This document shows, in pieces, positions 7,054-16,654 of a stretch of 36,343 bases of DNA. The stretch comes from Gemmatimonadota bacterium. Its GTDB lineage: Bacteria > Gemmatimonadota > Gemmatimonadetes > Gemmatimonadales > GWC2-71-9. Numbering within the stretch: the first letter of the stretch is position 1; the number at the start of each line of letters is the position of its first letter. The stretch lies in the NCBI GenBank assembly GCA_003221005.1, contig QHTZ01000076.1, forward strand, positions 1 through 36,343, written 5' to 3'. The notes under the pieces are model-generated. The model saw nothing but the letters and a program-made list of their open reading frames with translations, was not told the origin of the DNA and searched no databases. The position numbers and the translations under genes are program-made.

Positions 7054-7107
7054 CGACTATGTCTCGCCCTTCTGCTCTACTGCCAGACTCGTGCCACCCG
7101 GTGCGGC

Positions 7108-7797
7108 TCAAGGCCCCACAGAGCTCGACGCCGACCCGACGATGATCTCACCGGTCGTCGTCGCGCCACCCAACAGACCCCCAGCGCTCTGCAGGTAGAC
7201 GTGAATCATGTTCACCGTCATGCCACTGCTCGTCACACCGTCGCCCGAGGGAATCTGCTCGTTCAACACGACATAGCCGACTCCCGGGAGATCCATATTG
7301 GTGTTGGGAGCGACCACGTCATCGCCCCACGTGACCGGCACGCCCGCTACCACGAGGTTCTGGAACGTGGAGCCGTCGGCGTTGCTGGCGGCGCCACTCG
7401 CGGTGCTCCTGCTCATGACGTTGGCAATCACCTCGTCCGCCGTGATCAGCCCGTTCAGGATGTTGATGTGCGCGGCGCTCGCTGTGCTCTGTGCACCCGA
7501 TTCTGTAGTCCCGATTTCGCCCGACGTGATGCTATTGAGGAAATCGGACGACAGGGCGTCCGGTACACTGAGCGCACTGCCTTGGGCGTCCGCTTCGGCG
7601 CCGTCGGTCCCCGAGACGGCCGGCAAGACCGCGAGCGGCGCCTGACCACTGGAAGCGGCGGGCGTGTTCACATACGTGCTGTACGCCTGGCCGGCCACCG
7701 ATTGGGCAACGCTCGCCCCCATGAACCCAGCGGTCAGCCCGACGACGAGACCGAAGGCCGCGAGGCAGTTCACCCAATGCATTCTCATGCTGTTCAT
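7108..7797 (-). CDS. Secreted choice-of-anchor-P (COAP) family protein, anchorless, copy 2
   Basis: A 229-residue paralogue of the 4507-5178 product. A signal peptide (residues 1-32, CLAAFGLVVGLTAGFMGASVAQ) precedes a low-complexity Ala/Ser region and the COAP core: ILNGLITADEVIANVMS, GSTFQNLVVAG, LPGVGYVVLNEQIPSGDG, NMIHVYL and GEIIVGSAS. Like copy 1 it stops immediately after the core, with no anchor. GGAG sits 8 bases before the ATG. It follows the smaller lipoprotein gene by 54 bases and shares its sigma-54 promoter. The cores of the two copies align clearly while the N-terminal thirds do not, so the duplication is old. Function unknown. Confidence 0.75.
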   Translation of the reverse strand: MNSMRMHWVNCLAAFGLVVGLTAGFMGASVAQSVAGQAYSTYVNTPAASSGQAPLAVLPAVSGTDGAEADAQGSALSVPDALSSDFLNSITSGEIGTTESGAQSTASAAHINILNGLITADEVIANVMSRSTASGAASNADGSTFQNLVVAGVPVTWGDDVVAPNTNMDLPGVGYVVLNEQIPSGDGVTSSGMTVNMIHVYLQSAGGLLGGATTTGEIIVGSASSSVGP

Positions 7798-7851
7798 CAG
7801 TCACTCCTTCCTTGATCCGCAGTCCTAATGAGCCTGGATGTCATTGCCCGT

Positions 7852-8478
7852 TCACGACCCGTGATCGACGATGTTGCCGCCCGTCAAGTACGTGAGGTCC
7901 GTGTCCCCATATCCGGTGCTGATCCAGCGCATCGCATCGGTTCGGCTGTTCTGCGGCGCGCCACGATCGTTGTCGCACAGCTCCATCTGCACCTGGTCCG
8001 TGCCCTTGTTCCCGTCGACGCGCGCCGTGATGGGGTCCACACCGACCAGGAGACACGCGCCTCTGCCTGACGCGTCCGGGTCAATGAGCTCGGCGAACAC
8101 GGTCTCACCGTAGGCATCCTGCCCGTTGTGGATGGACACGTGCCAACTGGTGTGCGATGGGTGATGGTTGACTTCGATCTCGCCTTTGGTCACGATGCAT
8201 CGCCCGTCACCATCCGATCCGAGAAAGACATTGAACCCGAACGTGACCTTCCCTTCCAGCGTGCTCGTTCCAGTTGCGCCATCGTCGAAGTCTGGGTTGG
8301 GAGGGTCCATGCGGCCACCGCCGGTCCACTTCCCGGTGGGGCATTCTTCTACGCCGCCCCAAAAGCTCGGGCGGTGTGGTGCCATGTTGAGGTTCGTCTG
8401 ATCGCTGCAGGCCGCAGCTACCAGCGCGGCCGCGAGGAGACTCGGCCAGACGATGACGTTTCTCTGTTCTCGCATCAT
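7852..8478 (-). CDS. Small lipoprotein with post-COAP-like domain
   Basis: A 208-residue protein. ATG 8478 (or 8475) is chosen because GGAGGG lies about 10 bases upstream and the product then starts with a lipoprotein signal (LLAAALVAAAC). The body matches the post-COAP-like pattern of its larger paralogue: GKWTGGGRMDP, GKVTFGFNVF, a middle beta region with paired Cys, CDNDRGAP and a final YLTGGNIVDHGS. It lacks the extra N-terminal and PEGA-like domains of the 5189-6712 product. It is the first gene of module A, which has the strongest sigma-54 promoter match in the region. An envelope or extracellular location is predicted; function is unknown. Confidence 0.75.
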   Translation of the reverse strand: MMREQRNVIVWPSLLAAALVAAACSDQTNLNMAPHRPSFWGGVEECPTGKWTGGGRMDPPNPDFDDGATGTSTLEGKVTFGFNVFLGSDGDGRCIVTKGEIEVNHHPSHTSWHVSIHNGQDAYGETVFAELIDPDASGRGACLLVGVDPITARVDGNKGTDQVQMELCDNDRGAPQNSRTDAMRWISTGYGDTDLTYLTGGNIVDHGS

Positions 8479-8536
8479 GTGCGTTCTGCCCTCCTGCCCG
8501 GAGCGTTGGTGCGTTGACTTCCCGGGCACGCAGATG

Positions 8537-8552
8537 GGCAAACGCAGTGCCA
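8537..8552 (-). promoter_or_regulatory. Sigma-54 (-24/-12) promoter of lipoprotein-COAP module A
   Basis: The minus strand reads TGGCAC-TGCGT-TTGCC, with all ten core bases matching and exact spacing. The predicted start near 8526 gives a leader of about 48 bases before ATG 8478. Confidence 0.8.
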
Positions 8553-8681
8553 CCACGGCGACCGCTGCAGCACGTTGGGATTACGAGAGATAGAAGGAAC
8601 GTCGCGGCGATGCAGCGATGCACGTGCAACGCGTTCGTGGCCACACGTGTCGTGCCCGCAGAACGCAGCCCCCATGCAACA

Positions 8682-8711
8682 CGAGCGGCCCGGCATCAGC
8701 CGGGCCGCTCG
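8682..8711 (-). terminator. Perfect 13-bp GC-rich hairpin after wecB
   Basis: Positions 8682-8694 pair perfectly with 8699-8711 around an ATCA loop. It lies about 70 bases after the wecB stop and upstream of the module A promoter. There is no clear U-run on either strand (TGTTG follows on the minus strand), so it may act as a weak or factor-assisted terminator or a 3'-end stabiliser. Confidence 0.55.
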
Positions 8712-8780
8712 CTTCGTACCAGCACACGGCCGTCGCGGGGAGCGGCGTGCGGTCCGCTCCCCGCGGCACTGCCGCATCGA

Positions 8781-9962
8781 TCATGTACCCACCTCCTCGT
8801 GTGAATACGCTGGTGCTGCCGAAATCGCGACGGGGTAGCGCCGCAGCGCCACGTCGTTCATGGAAACGTCGTCGAGGCGCTCGTCATCGCACAGGACGCC
8901 GACGATCCGCTCCGCTGCACGGCCATCCCAGCGCTCGATCACGGGGCGCGCGGGCGAGCGGCGGGCGACCGCGCGCTCGGCGGCAGCGAGGATCGCGTCA
9001 GGTCGCGGCGGCACGAGCCGATTTGTGCCCGGGGCGCACGTGATCGGCCGCTCGGTGTTCGGTCGCACGGTGAGACAGGGAATGCCCAGGAACGTCGTCT
9101 CCTCCTGCAGCCCGCCCGAGTCGGTGATCACGAGCGCGGCCCCGACCACGAGGCCCAGCATCTCCAAGTAGCCGACCGGCTCCATGAGGCGCAGATCCCC
9201 GTCGCCCTCCGGGACCACGCCGAGGGCGCGGACGCGCTTCCGGGCACGGGGGTGCATCGGAAACAGCACGGGCCAGCGGCGGCCCAGGGACCGCAGCGCG
9301 TCGAGCAGCACGCGCAGCGTCGCCGGATCGTCCACGTTGGATGGCCGATGCAGCGTGACCACCACATACTCCCCTTCCCGCAGCTCGTGTCGTGCAGGGG
9401 CGTTGCGCTCGAGCGCCTCCGGCAGTGCCCAGCACAGCGAATCGATCATGACGTTGCCGACAAAGTGAACCCGCTCCGCGGGAATGCCCTCCGCTTGCAG
9501 GTTGGCTTCCGCGTCGCGCGATGGGATGAAGAGCAAATCCGACAGGCGGTCCGCCACGACCCGATTGATCTCCTCGGGCATACTCCAGTCGCCGCTGCGC
9601 AGTCCCGCTTCCACGTGGCCCACGCGGAGCCGGAGCTTCGCCGCCACCAGCGCCGCCGCGAGCGTGGAGTTCACGTCGCCGTACACCAGCACCGCGTCGG
9701 GCCGCAGCTGGACGAGCACCGGCTCCAGCCGCTCCATCACGGCCGCGGTCTGCGCCGCGTGCGAGCCGGAGCCGACGCCGAGATGGTGGTCGGGCGCCGG
9801 GATCCACAGCTCTTCGAAGAACGCGTCCGACATGTCGGGGTCGTAGTGCTGACCCGTGTGCACGATGACATGCTCCACGCCCGGACGCTTGACCAGCGCC
9901 CGGTCCACCGGTGCCAGCTTCATGAAGTTAGGCCGTGCACCCACGACAGAGACGATGCGCAT
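8781..9962 (-). CDS. wecB: UDP-N-acetylglucosamine 2-epimerase (non-hydrolysing)
   Basis: A 393-residue GT-B-fold epimerase that interconverts UDP-GlcNAc and UDP-ManNAc in the cytoplasm for polysaccharide synthesis. Diagnostic motifs are present: GARPNFMKLAP at the N-terminus, HTGQHYD, YGDVNST (active-site Asp), GHVEAGLRSG and PEEINR (acidic residues), TLHRPSNVD (catalytic His) and TDSGGLQEE with GIPCLTVRPNTERP. The length is normal for WecB/MnaA. It starts 2 bases after the export-protein gene and ends the glmS operon. The usual partner WecC, a UDP-ManNAc dehydrogenase, is not in the window, so ManNAc itself or a gene elsewhere may be used. Confidence 0.95.
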   Translation of the reverse strand: MRIVSVVGARPNFMKLAPVDRALVKRPGVEHVIVHTGQHYDPDMSDAFFEELWIPAPDHHLGVGSGSHAAQTAAVMERLEPVLVQLRPDAVLVYGDVNSTLAAALVAAKLRLRVGHVEAGLRSGDWSMPEEINRVVADRLSDLLFIPSRDAEANLQAEGIPAERVHFVGNVMIDSLCWALPEALERNAPARHELREGEYVVVTLHRPSNVDDPATLRVLLDALRSLGRRWPVLFPMHPRARKRVRALGVVPEGDGDLRLMEPVGYLEMLGLVVGAALVITDSGGLQEETTFLGIPCLTVRPNTERPITCAPGTNRLVPPRPDAILAAAERAVARRSPARPVIERWDGRAAERIVGVLCDDERLDDVSMNDVALRRYPVAISAAPAYSHEEVGT

Positions 9963-9964
9963 GC

Positions 9965-10602
9965 TCAGAAGAGCCGGGTCAGCCCGTAAATCGCCGCCGG
10001 GAGCGTGAGCAGAATACCGAGGACCTGCGCCGTGGTCGCGGCGTCGTGGCGTCGCGGCACGATGACGCAGTCGCCCGAGCGGAGCCTCATCTGATCCACG
10101 GTCAGACCTCGGGCGATCGCGTTCTGCAGTTGACTCCCGGACCAGAGCTGAACGGCGTCGCGCTCGATGCGCGCACTTCCCATCTTCGAGTCCCGCGTGG
10201 GTCCCCCCGCTGCCATGATCGCGTCGCTCACCGCCGCGTCCGCGGGGACGGCGTAGAAGCCCGGCCGGGCAACCTCCCCCAGGATCGACAGGCGAACGAG
10301 CACTCGCGCGTGCACTTCCGGGTTCTTCAAGAACCGCGCGAGCTGACGCGTGAGATAGGGCTCGATTTCGACGCGGCGCACACCGGCGAGCGACAGCTCA
10401 CCGACCCCGGGCAGCAGCAACGCCGGCCCCGGGGTCACCGCCAATGTGTCGCTCTGCTGGCGCGCGCTGTCGGTCAGACCCGGCTCGACCCGCAGCAAGA
10501 CCCGGTCACCCACGCGGACAGTGTCGTCCGGCGCCTGAGCCATCGCCAGTGGCGCGAGCAGCGCAAGCGACGCGACCGACGCGAGCAGGGAGCAGCGGGT
10601 GC

Positions 10603-10606
<4 letters not shown>
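9965..10606 (-). CDS. Wza-like polysaccharide export protein (short form)
   Basis: A 213-residue exported protein beginning with signal peptide LLASVASLALLAPLAMAQA. The Poly_export domain follows (about 25-105; VRVGDRVLLRVEPG, VTPGPALLLPGVGELSLAG), then one SLBB domain (about 110-195; LGEVARPGFYAVPADAAVSDAI, LRSGDCVIVPRR) and a final hydrophobic segment TAQVLGILLTLPAAIYGL. E. coli Wza is about 380 residues with several SLBB repeats, so this is a reduced version with perhaps one membrane-spanning helix per subunit. It should form, or contribute to, the periplasmic and outer-membrane exit for the polymer with the Wzc-like protein. ATG 10606 overlaps the glmS stop (ATGA). Confidence 0.85.
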
Positions 10607-12429
<1,823 letters not shown>

Positions 12430-12432
12430 CGT

Positions 12433-12660
12433 TCACTCCCTCTCGTGCCGCCGGGGTTGCAGCAGCGGTTTACCGCCGGTCGCGAGGCCGAACTTCGCCA
12501 GCTGAGCCAGCGTGGCGTGGCCTTCGCTCACCCGCATTCCCCCGATCGTGAGGATCGTCGCGCCGCAGCGCTCGCAGGTCATCTCCCGCAATTGGCGTGC
12601 GCGGCGCGGTGGTTCCTTGTCGTCGCCGGCCGCCTTCCCTCCGCAACGGATGCAGAGCAT
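12433..12660 (-). CDS. Small zinc-ribbon protein ahead of glmS
   Basis: A protein of 75 residues. ATG 12660 is preferred over ATG 12666 because GGAGG touches the earlier codon but is 6 bases from the later one. Two CxxC pairs (CIRCGG at the start, CERCGA near residue 30) predict a zinc ribbon. The rest is a short basic helix ending in PRRHERE. The gene is 3 bases from glmS, so it is very probably co-transcribed with it. I do not recognise the family; a nucleic-acid or protein adaptor role is possible. Confidence 0.6.
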   Translation of the reverse strand: MLCIRCGGKAAGDDKEPPRRARQLREMTCERCGATILTIGGMRVSEGHATLAQLAKFGLATGGKPLLQPRRHERE

Positions 12661-12730
12661 CGGCATCCTCCAGCTACGTGGCTGTTCGAGGAGCGCGACA
12701 CTTCAAGTTTGAGGCCGACCAGCGCGCCGG

Positions 12731-12742
12731 CGCGCGCGCGCG
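12731..12742. repeat. Alternating CG tract
   Basis: Six CG dinucleotides in a row within the self-complementary GGCGCGCGCGCGCGCC at 12729-12744. It lies in the divergent region between the glmS operon and the REC-GGDEF gene. Such tracts can form left-handed DNA, but in this base composition it may be neutral. Confidence 0.6.
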
Positions 12743-12852
12743 CCGCCAAGCGCCTAGATCGGCAACGGCTTAGGCCCGTGCCCCGGGGCGCGCGCTGCGA
12801 CCGTCCCGTTGCGCACGCGCCGCAGCGGGGCCGCCCGCCAAGCGAAGGATTG

Positions 12853-12868
12853 CGGCCCCGGGCTTGCA
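12853..12868 (+). promoter_or_regulatory. Probable sigma-54 promoter of the REC-GGDEF gene
   Basis: The plus strand reads CGGCCC-CGGGC-TTGCA: the -12 half is perfect, the -24 half keeps GG and C, and the spacing is right. The predicted start near 12879 gives a leader of about 42 bases, ending in GGAGGAAGG before ATG 12921. Confidence 0.5.
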
Positions 12869-12920
12869 GATACTCCGACTGCGGCAGCGCTGAGCCGCAC
12901 TGGAGGAAGGACCCGCGACG

Positions 12921-13883
12921 ATGACCGATCACATGCCACCAGACGGCTTACCGCTGGCACTGCTCGTCGAGGACCGGGAGGAGCGGATGCACTGGCTCGC
13001 GCACCTGTTCGAGACCAGCGGGTACGCGGTGCTGCGCGAGCGCACAGCCCGGCATGCACGGGAGCGCGCGCGGGCGGCGCAGCCTGACCTGATCCTGACG
13101 GCGGCGGACCTCCCCGACATGTCCGGGATCGAGCTATGCCGCGCGCTGTGCACGGACGCTCAGATCCCGAGCAGCACCCCAGTGTTCATCGCGCTCCCCG
13201 AAAGCGAGAGCCGCGAGCAGCGGCTTGCAGCGTTGCGCGCGGGCGCCTGGGAGTGCATCACGCCGCCGCATGACCCGGACGAAATTCTGCTCAAGGCCAA
13301 CGCCTACGTCCGCGCCAAACGCGCCGCTGACCGGATGCGGATCGAGGGATTGATCGACGCGCAAACGGGGCTCTACAACCGCCAGGGACTGGCGCGCCGC
13401 GCGCGCGAGCTCGCGTCCCAAGCGGTGCGGGACCACGGCGCGCTCACGTGCCTGGTGCTGGCCCTCGACCTCGAGATCGGCGGTCCCGCAGCCCTGGACG
13501 ACAGCGCGACCGGCGCGCTCACGCGCGGCGTGCACCTGTTGCAGGCGGCGGCCCGCCGCTCCGACGTCATCGGCCGCCTGGGCACGGCGGAATTCGCGGT
13601 GCTCGCGCCCGGAACGGATGCCATCGGCGCCCGCCGCCTGGCGGAGCGCCTCGCGGGCTCGCTCGAGGTCGGGACGACGGACGCTGTGGCCCTCGGGCTG
13701 CCTGGGGTGCGGGTGCGGTGCGGCTATGAGGCGGTCGCCAACATGGGCTACGCGCCGATCGAGCCGACCGAGCTGCTCCTGCGCGCGGCGGCCGCGCTGC
13801 GCACTGGGCAAGCCGAAGGCGGGGGATGGCTCCGCCGTTTTGAAGCCGCCGCCATCAATCCAACACCGCAAGCGGCATCCTAA
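12921..13883 (+). CDS. Degenerate receiver-GGDEF regulatory protein
   Basis: A 320-residue protein with a receiver-like domain (about 10-135) and a diguanylate-cyclase-like domain (about 140-300). In the receiver the expected phospho-acceptor Asp is Ala (DLILTAADLPDMSG) and the conserved Lys-Pro reads Pro-Pro (CITPPHDP). In the cyclase domain the substrate helix is recognisable (DAQTGLYNRQGL), but the GGDEF signature is GTAEF, removing the Gly and acidic residue needed for catalysis. It is therefore likely a phosphorylation-independent scaffold or nucleotide-sensing regulator rather than an active c-di-GMP synthase (inference). Its stop overlaps that of the convergent wzc gene. Confidence 0.8.
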   Translation: MTDHMPPDGLPLALLVEDREERMHWLAHLFETSGYAVLRERTARHARERARAAQPDLILTAADLPDMSGIELCRALCTDAQIPSSTPVFIALPESESREQRLAALRAGAWECITPPHDPDEILLKANAYVRAKRAADRMRIEGLIDAQTGLYNRQGLARRARELASQAVRDHGALTCLVLALDLEIGGPAALDDSATGALTRGVHLLQAAARRSDVIGRLGTAEFAVLAPGTDAIGARRLAERLAGSLEVGTTDAVALGLPGVRVRCGYEAVANMGYAPIEPTELLLRAAAALRTGQAEGGGWLRRFEAAAINPTPQAAS

Positions 13884-16297
13884 GTGACGAGCGGCTGAGC
13901 CTGCGCCTCTTCGTCCACCGCCTCGTAACCAGGCAGATAGTAGGAGTAGTAACGATACGTCGCCCCAGCGGGGACGTCGTTCAGCACCGCGCCCAGCAGG
14001 CGGACCGGGAGGCGCTGCAGCACCTCGAGCTTCGCCGCCGTCATCTCGCGATCGCTCTGCCCGGTGCGCAGCACTAGCAGCAGGTTTCCAGTGAGCGTGC
14101 CCACGATGAGGGGGTCGACGCCTGCGGCGAGCGGCGGGTTGTCAAACAGGATCACGTCATAGTGGGTCCGCAGCCCGGCGACGAACTGCCCCATCGCCGG
14201 CGAGCCGAGCAGCTCGGGCGCATGGTGCGCGCGCGTGCCGCAGCTGACCAGCGCCAACGATGGATGGGTCGTCGATTGGACGATCGCCTCGAGCGGGGCC
14301 TCGCTGCGCAGGAAGTCGCACAAGCCGGGGCGGCGCGGCCGGCCCAGACGCCGGTGCAGCACACCGCGGCGAATGTCGGCATCCACGAGCAGGACGCGAT
14401 GTCCGCTCTCGGCAAACGTGTAGGCGAGGTTCGCCGCGATGAACGACTTCCCCTCGCCCGGACCAGGGCTCGTGACGGCCGCAATGAGCGGGCCCGCCGT
14501 GCCGTAGGCATGCTCCAGGTTCAAGCATACCCCGCGCAACGCCTCGAGCACTTCGGCCACGTTCTCGGACAGCGGCCCGGTACCCTGCCGCTGAGCCTCG
14601 GACTTCCGCAGGTGCGGCACCGCGCCGAGAATCGTCAGGCCCATGCCGCGCGACACCTGCTCGGGGTAGCGCACCCGGGGATCGACGCGATCGAGGAGCA
14701 CCGCTCCCGCGACCGCCAGGCCGAGGCTCGCGAACAGGGCGAACAAGACGATCCGCGGGGCCGTGTTCTTCACGGGCCGCTGTGGCGACACGGCCGAATC
14801 GAGGATGCGGACGTCGGGGATCGTGCTCGCCTCGGCAAGACGCGCCTCCTCGTACCGCTGCTGTAGCGTCGCGTACAAGTTCTCGGCGAGCGTCATGTCA
14901 CGCCGCAGGCGTGCTTCATCGATCGCCCGGGGAGGAATCTGACGCAGGTTCTGAGAGCCCGTCTCGACCCGCCGCCCGAGCTCCGCCTCCCGGGCCGCCA
15001 ACTCGCCCGCGAGCGCCTGCGCCAGCGCGGGGATGGTCTGCCGCTGCAGCGTCGCGATCTCCGCCGTGAGCCGTTGCACCCGTGGGTACGCGTCCGTGTA
15101 CTGGTATCTGAGGACGCGGAGGTCGGCCTGTTTCGTCACGAGCTCCTTCAGGGCTTGCGCCAGATCGGCGTTGTGCTGCACGGCCCCGATCGCTTCCAAC
15201 GCGGTGGCCGACAGGCCCGAGTCGCGCGCCTGCGCCAGCGCCTGGAGGATCGCCTTGCGATCCTGGTGCGCCTGCTGCTGCTCGATCTGCAGATCGAAGA
15301 AGCTCGTGAGGGCCGGGTCGCGGTCCGCGCCCGTGCCCGTCACGCCCGCCGCCGCCCGGCCGCTTGGAAGCGTGATGGTCCGTACGCCGAAACTCCGCAG
15401 CCCGGCCTCGGCGTCGCGCAGCCGCTGCCGCGCGGATTCTACCTGCTGGTCGAGGATCTTCGTCAGCTCGGTCACCTTCTCGCGCTTGAGCTCCGCCGCG
15501 ACCTCGACGTAGCGCTGGGCGATGGCGTTCACAATGGCCGTGATGCGAGCGGGTTGAGCGCCCCGCAGCTCGATGTGCAGGAAGCTTCCGTCCGGCGCCG
15601 CGCGCACATCCAACGCCTCGTCCAGGTGCCGCGCGCCGTCCCGCACCGTGGCCAGAGCGAAGCGGACGGTCCGCCCCGCTCCGAGCGCGTCCCGAGTGGG
15701 AACCCACAAGAACCCCAAGCGGGCGCCCACAGAGTCTCCCACCACCCCATGCTCGAGCGCGACCCCTTCCCCATCGGCCAGCGTGTAGTGCTGCCCCGTG
15801 GAGTCGACCGTCAGCCGGTACTTGCCGGGCCGGTACTGATCCGCGACCCCGAACGTCCCCAGCGCCACGCTGTCCGCGAGCGGGCGAACGGTCAGAAACA
15901 GGCGCTGCTCGCGCACCACCTGGTCGAGCACGATGTAGGACCGGAGCAAGTCCACCCAGGCCTCGGGCTCGAGCAGTTGACCCGAGCGAATAGGAGTCGG
16001 ACCGCGGTCCGGGCCGCGCCGATCCGCCTGGTCGATCCAGATGGTCGCCTGCACCAGGTATTGCGGTTTCAGGAACCGCGTCGCCGCGCCCCCGGCGGCG
16101 ACGCCGAGCAGGGTGACTGCGAGGATCAGCCACTTGAACCGCACGACGGCGCTCCACACGCGCCGCCAGTCGAGTGCGCCTTCGACCTCGGAGAACCCGG
16201 GCTCGACGAGGGAAAGGGCGGCCGGCTGCAGAGCCGCCCCCGCATCGGAGGATGGCGGGAGTCGGGCGAGTGCCGCGTGGTTGTCGCTGTTCGTCAT
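13880..16297 (-). CDS. Wzc-type chain-length regulator with C-terminal BY tyrosine kinase
   Basis: An 805-residue inner-membrane protein from ATG 16297, which has GGAG about 10 bases upstream. A Wzz domain lies between transmembrane helix 1 (about 53-73) and helix 2 (LFALFASLGLAVAGAVLL), with a long coiled-coil-forming periplasmic region between them. The cytoplasmic kinase has Walker A SPGPGEGKS, Walker A' VLLVDADIRRG, Walker B DVILFDNPP and a tyrosine cluster YRYYSYYLPGY near the C-terminus, the autophosphorylation site type of Wzc/CapB. It would control polymer length and export together with the Wza-like protein. The gene is transcribed alone. Its stop codon overlaps that of the convergent REC-GGDEF gene. 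Confidence 0.9.
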   Translation of the reverse strand: MTNSDNHAALARLPPSSDAGAALQPAALSLVEPGFSEVEGALDWRRVWSAVVRFKWLILAVTLLGVAAGGAATRFLKPQYLVQATIWIDQADRRGPDRGPTPIRSGQLLEPEAWVDLLRSYIVLDQVVREQRLFLTVRPLADSVALGTFGVADQYRPGKYRLTVDSTGQHYTLADGEGVALEHGVVGDSVGARLGFLWVPTRDALGAGRTVRFALATVRDGARHLDEALDVRAAPDGSFLHIELRGAQPARITAIVNAIAQRYVEVAAELKREKVTELTKILDQQVESARQRLRDAEAGLRSFGVRTITLPSGRAAAGVTGTGADRDPALTSFFDLQIEQQQAHQDRKAILQALAQARDSGLSATALEAIGAVQHNADLAQALKELVTKQADLRVLRYQYTDAYPRVQRLTAEIATLQRQTIPALAQALAGELAAREAELGRRVETGSQNLRQIPPRAIDEARLRRDMTLAENLYATLQQRYEEARLAEASTIPDVRILDSAVSPQRPVKNTAPRIVLFALFASLGLAVAGAVLLDRVDPRVRYPEQVSRGMGLTILGAVPHLRKSEAQRQGTGPLSENVAEVLEALRGVCLNLEHAYGTAGPLIAAVTSPGPGEGKSFIAANLAYTFAESGHRVLLVDADIRRGVLHRRLGRPRRPGLCDFLRSEAPLEAIVQSTTHPSLALVSCGTRAHHAPELLGSPAMGQFVAGLRTHYDVILFDNPPLAAGVDPLIVGTLTGNLLLVLRTGQSDREMTAAKLEVLQRLPVRLLGAVLNDVPAGATYRYYSYYLPGYEAVDEEAQAQPLVT

Positions 16298-16343
16298 TGG
16301 AACTCTGCTCCGCGTGACGGATGTGGTGCCGCCGCTGCGCAGC

Positions 16344-16359
16344 AGCAAGTCCGATACCG
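16344..16359 (-). promoter_or_regulatory. Candidate sigma-54 promoter of wzc
   Basis: The minus strand reads CGGTAT-CGGAC-TTGCT: perfect -12 half, GG kept in the -24 half, correct spacing. The predicted start near 16333 gives a leader of about 36 bases, similar to the stronger sites in the window. It is weaker than those because only 3 of 6 bases of the -24 half match. Confidence 0.4.
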
Positions 16360-16490
16360 CGTCTCCACTTCCCTGTTGCGTGACCACGTGCCGCCCGTGA
16401 TGCCGCAAATCGGTGCACGGAGCGGGACGCGCCGATGCAGGTTGGTGCGGCAGGCCAGCGCGTCAGCCTTGCTGCGAGGTCGCGACAGCT

Positions 16491-16506
16491 TGGCCCGAAC
16501 TGTGCG
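16491..16506 (+). promoter_or_regulatory. Weak candidate sigma-54 promoter of the response regulator gene
   Basis: The plus strand reads TGGCCC-GAACT-GTGCG, with 5 of 6 and 3 of 4 core bases. The predicted start is near 16517. One T of the -12 half is missing, and the leader length depends on which start codon is used. Confidence 0.3.
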
Positions 16507-16654
16507 TAGCAGGGGGCCGAACCGTCTCGGGATGAGCCTTATGGCGATGTCAGCGGTACATCCGGTACACGAGGGGGCTGGACGGCCGGCGGGGCCGGAC
16601 GACCCGAAGAACCTCGGCCTGCTCCTGCCCATCGGGCCTGAAGTCACGGCACGG

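Larger units (their letters stand above)
6713..7107. other. Intergenic region between the two lipoprotein-COAP modules
   Basis: This 395-base gap contains the sigma-54 promoter of the downstream module (6758-6773), a CCACA-G-TGTGG palindrome just upstream of it (6786-6796) within a wider CGCCAC/GTGGCG dyad, a strong terminator (6903-6928) and structured repeat copy B (6947-7053). Frames that read through it are not supported as genes. Confidence 0.75.
8479..8780. other. Intergenic region between wecB and lipoprotein-COAP module A
   Basis: This gap of about 300 bases contains the sigma-54 promoter (8537-8552) and a long perfect hairpin (8682-8711). A 67-codon minus-strand frame at 8581-8784 runs through the hairpin arms and is not supported as a gene. 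Confidence 0.65.
16298..16654. other. Divergent control region between wzc and the sigma-54 response regulator
   Basis: About 357 bases. It holds a candidate sigma-54 site for wzc on the minus strand (16344-16359) and a weaker one for the regulator on the plus strand (16491-16506). Long frames cross it on both strands but have no recognisable product or ribosome site. Confidence 0.6.

Noticed and set aside
8581..8784. A 67-codon minus-strand frame downstream of wecB
   Set aside because: It consists largely of the 13-bp hairpin arms and has no ribosome site or recognisable sequence.
15074..16654. A long N-terminal extension of the 16655-18145 response regulator
   Set aside because: The frame is open far upstream but lies opposite wzc, and the translated extension has no domain. 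The receiver begins right after ATG 16655.
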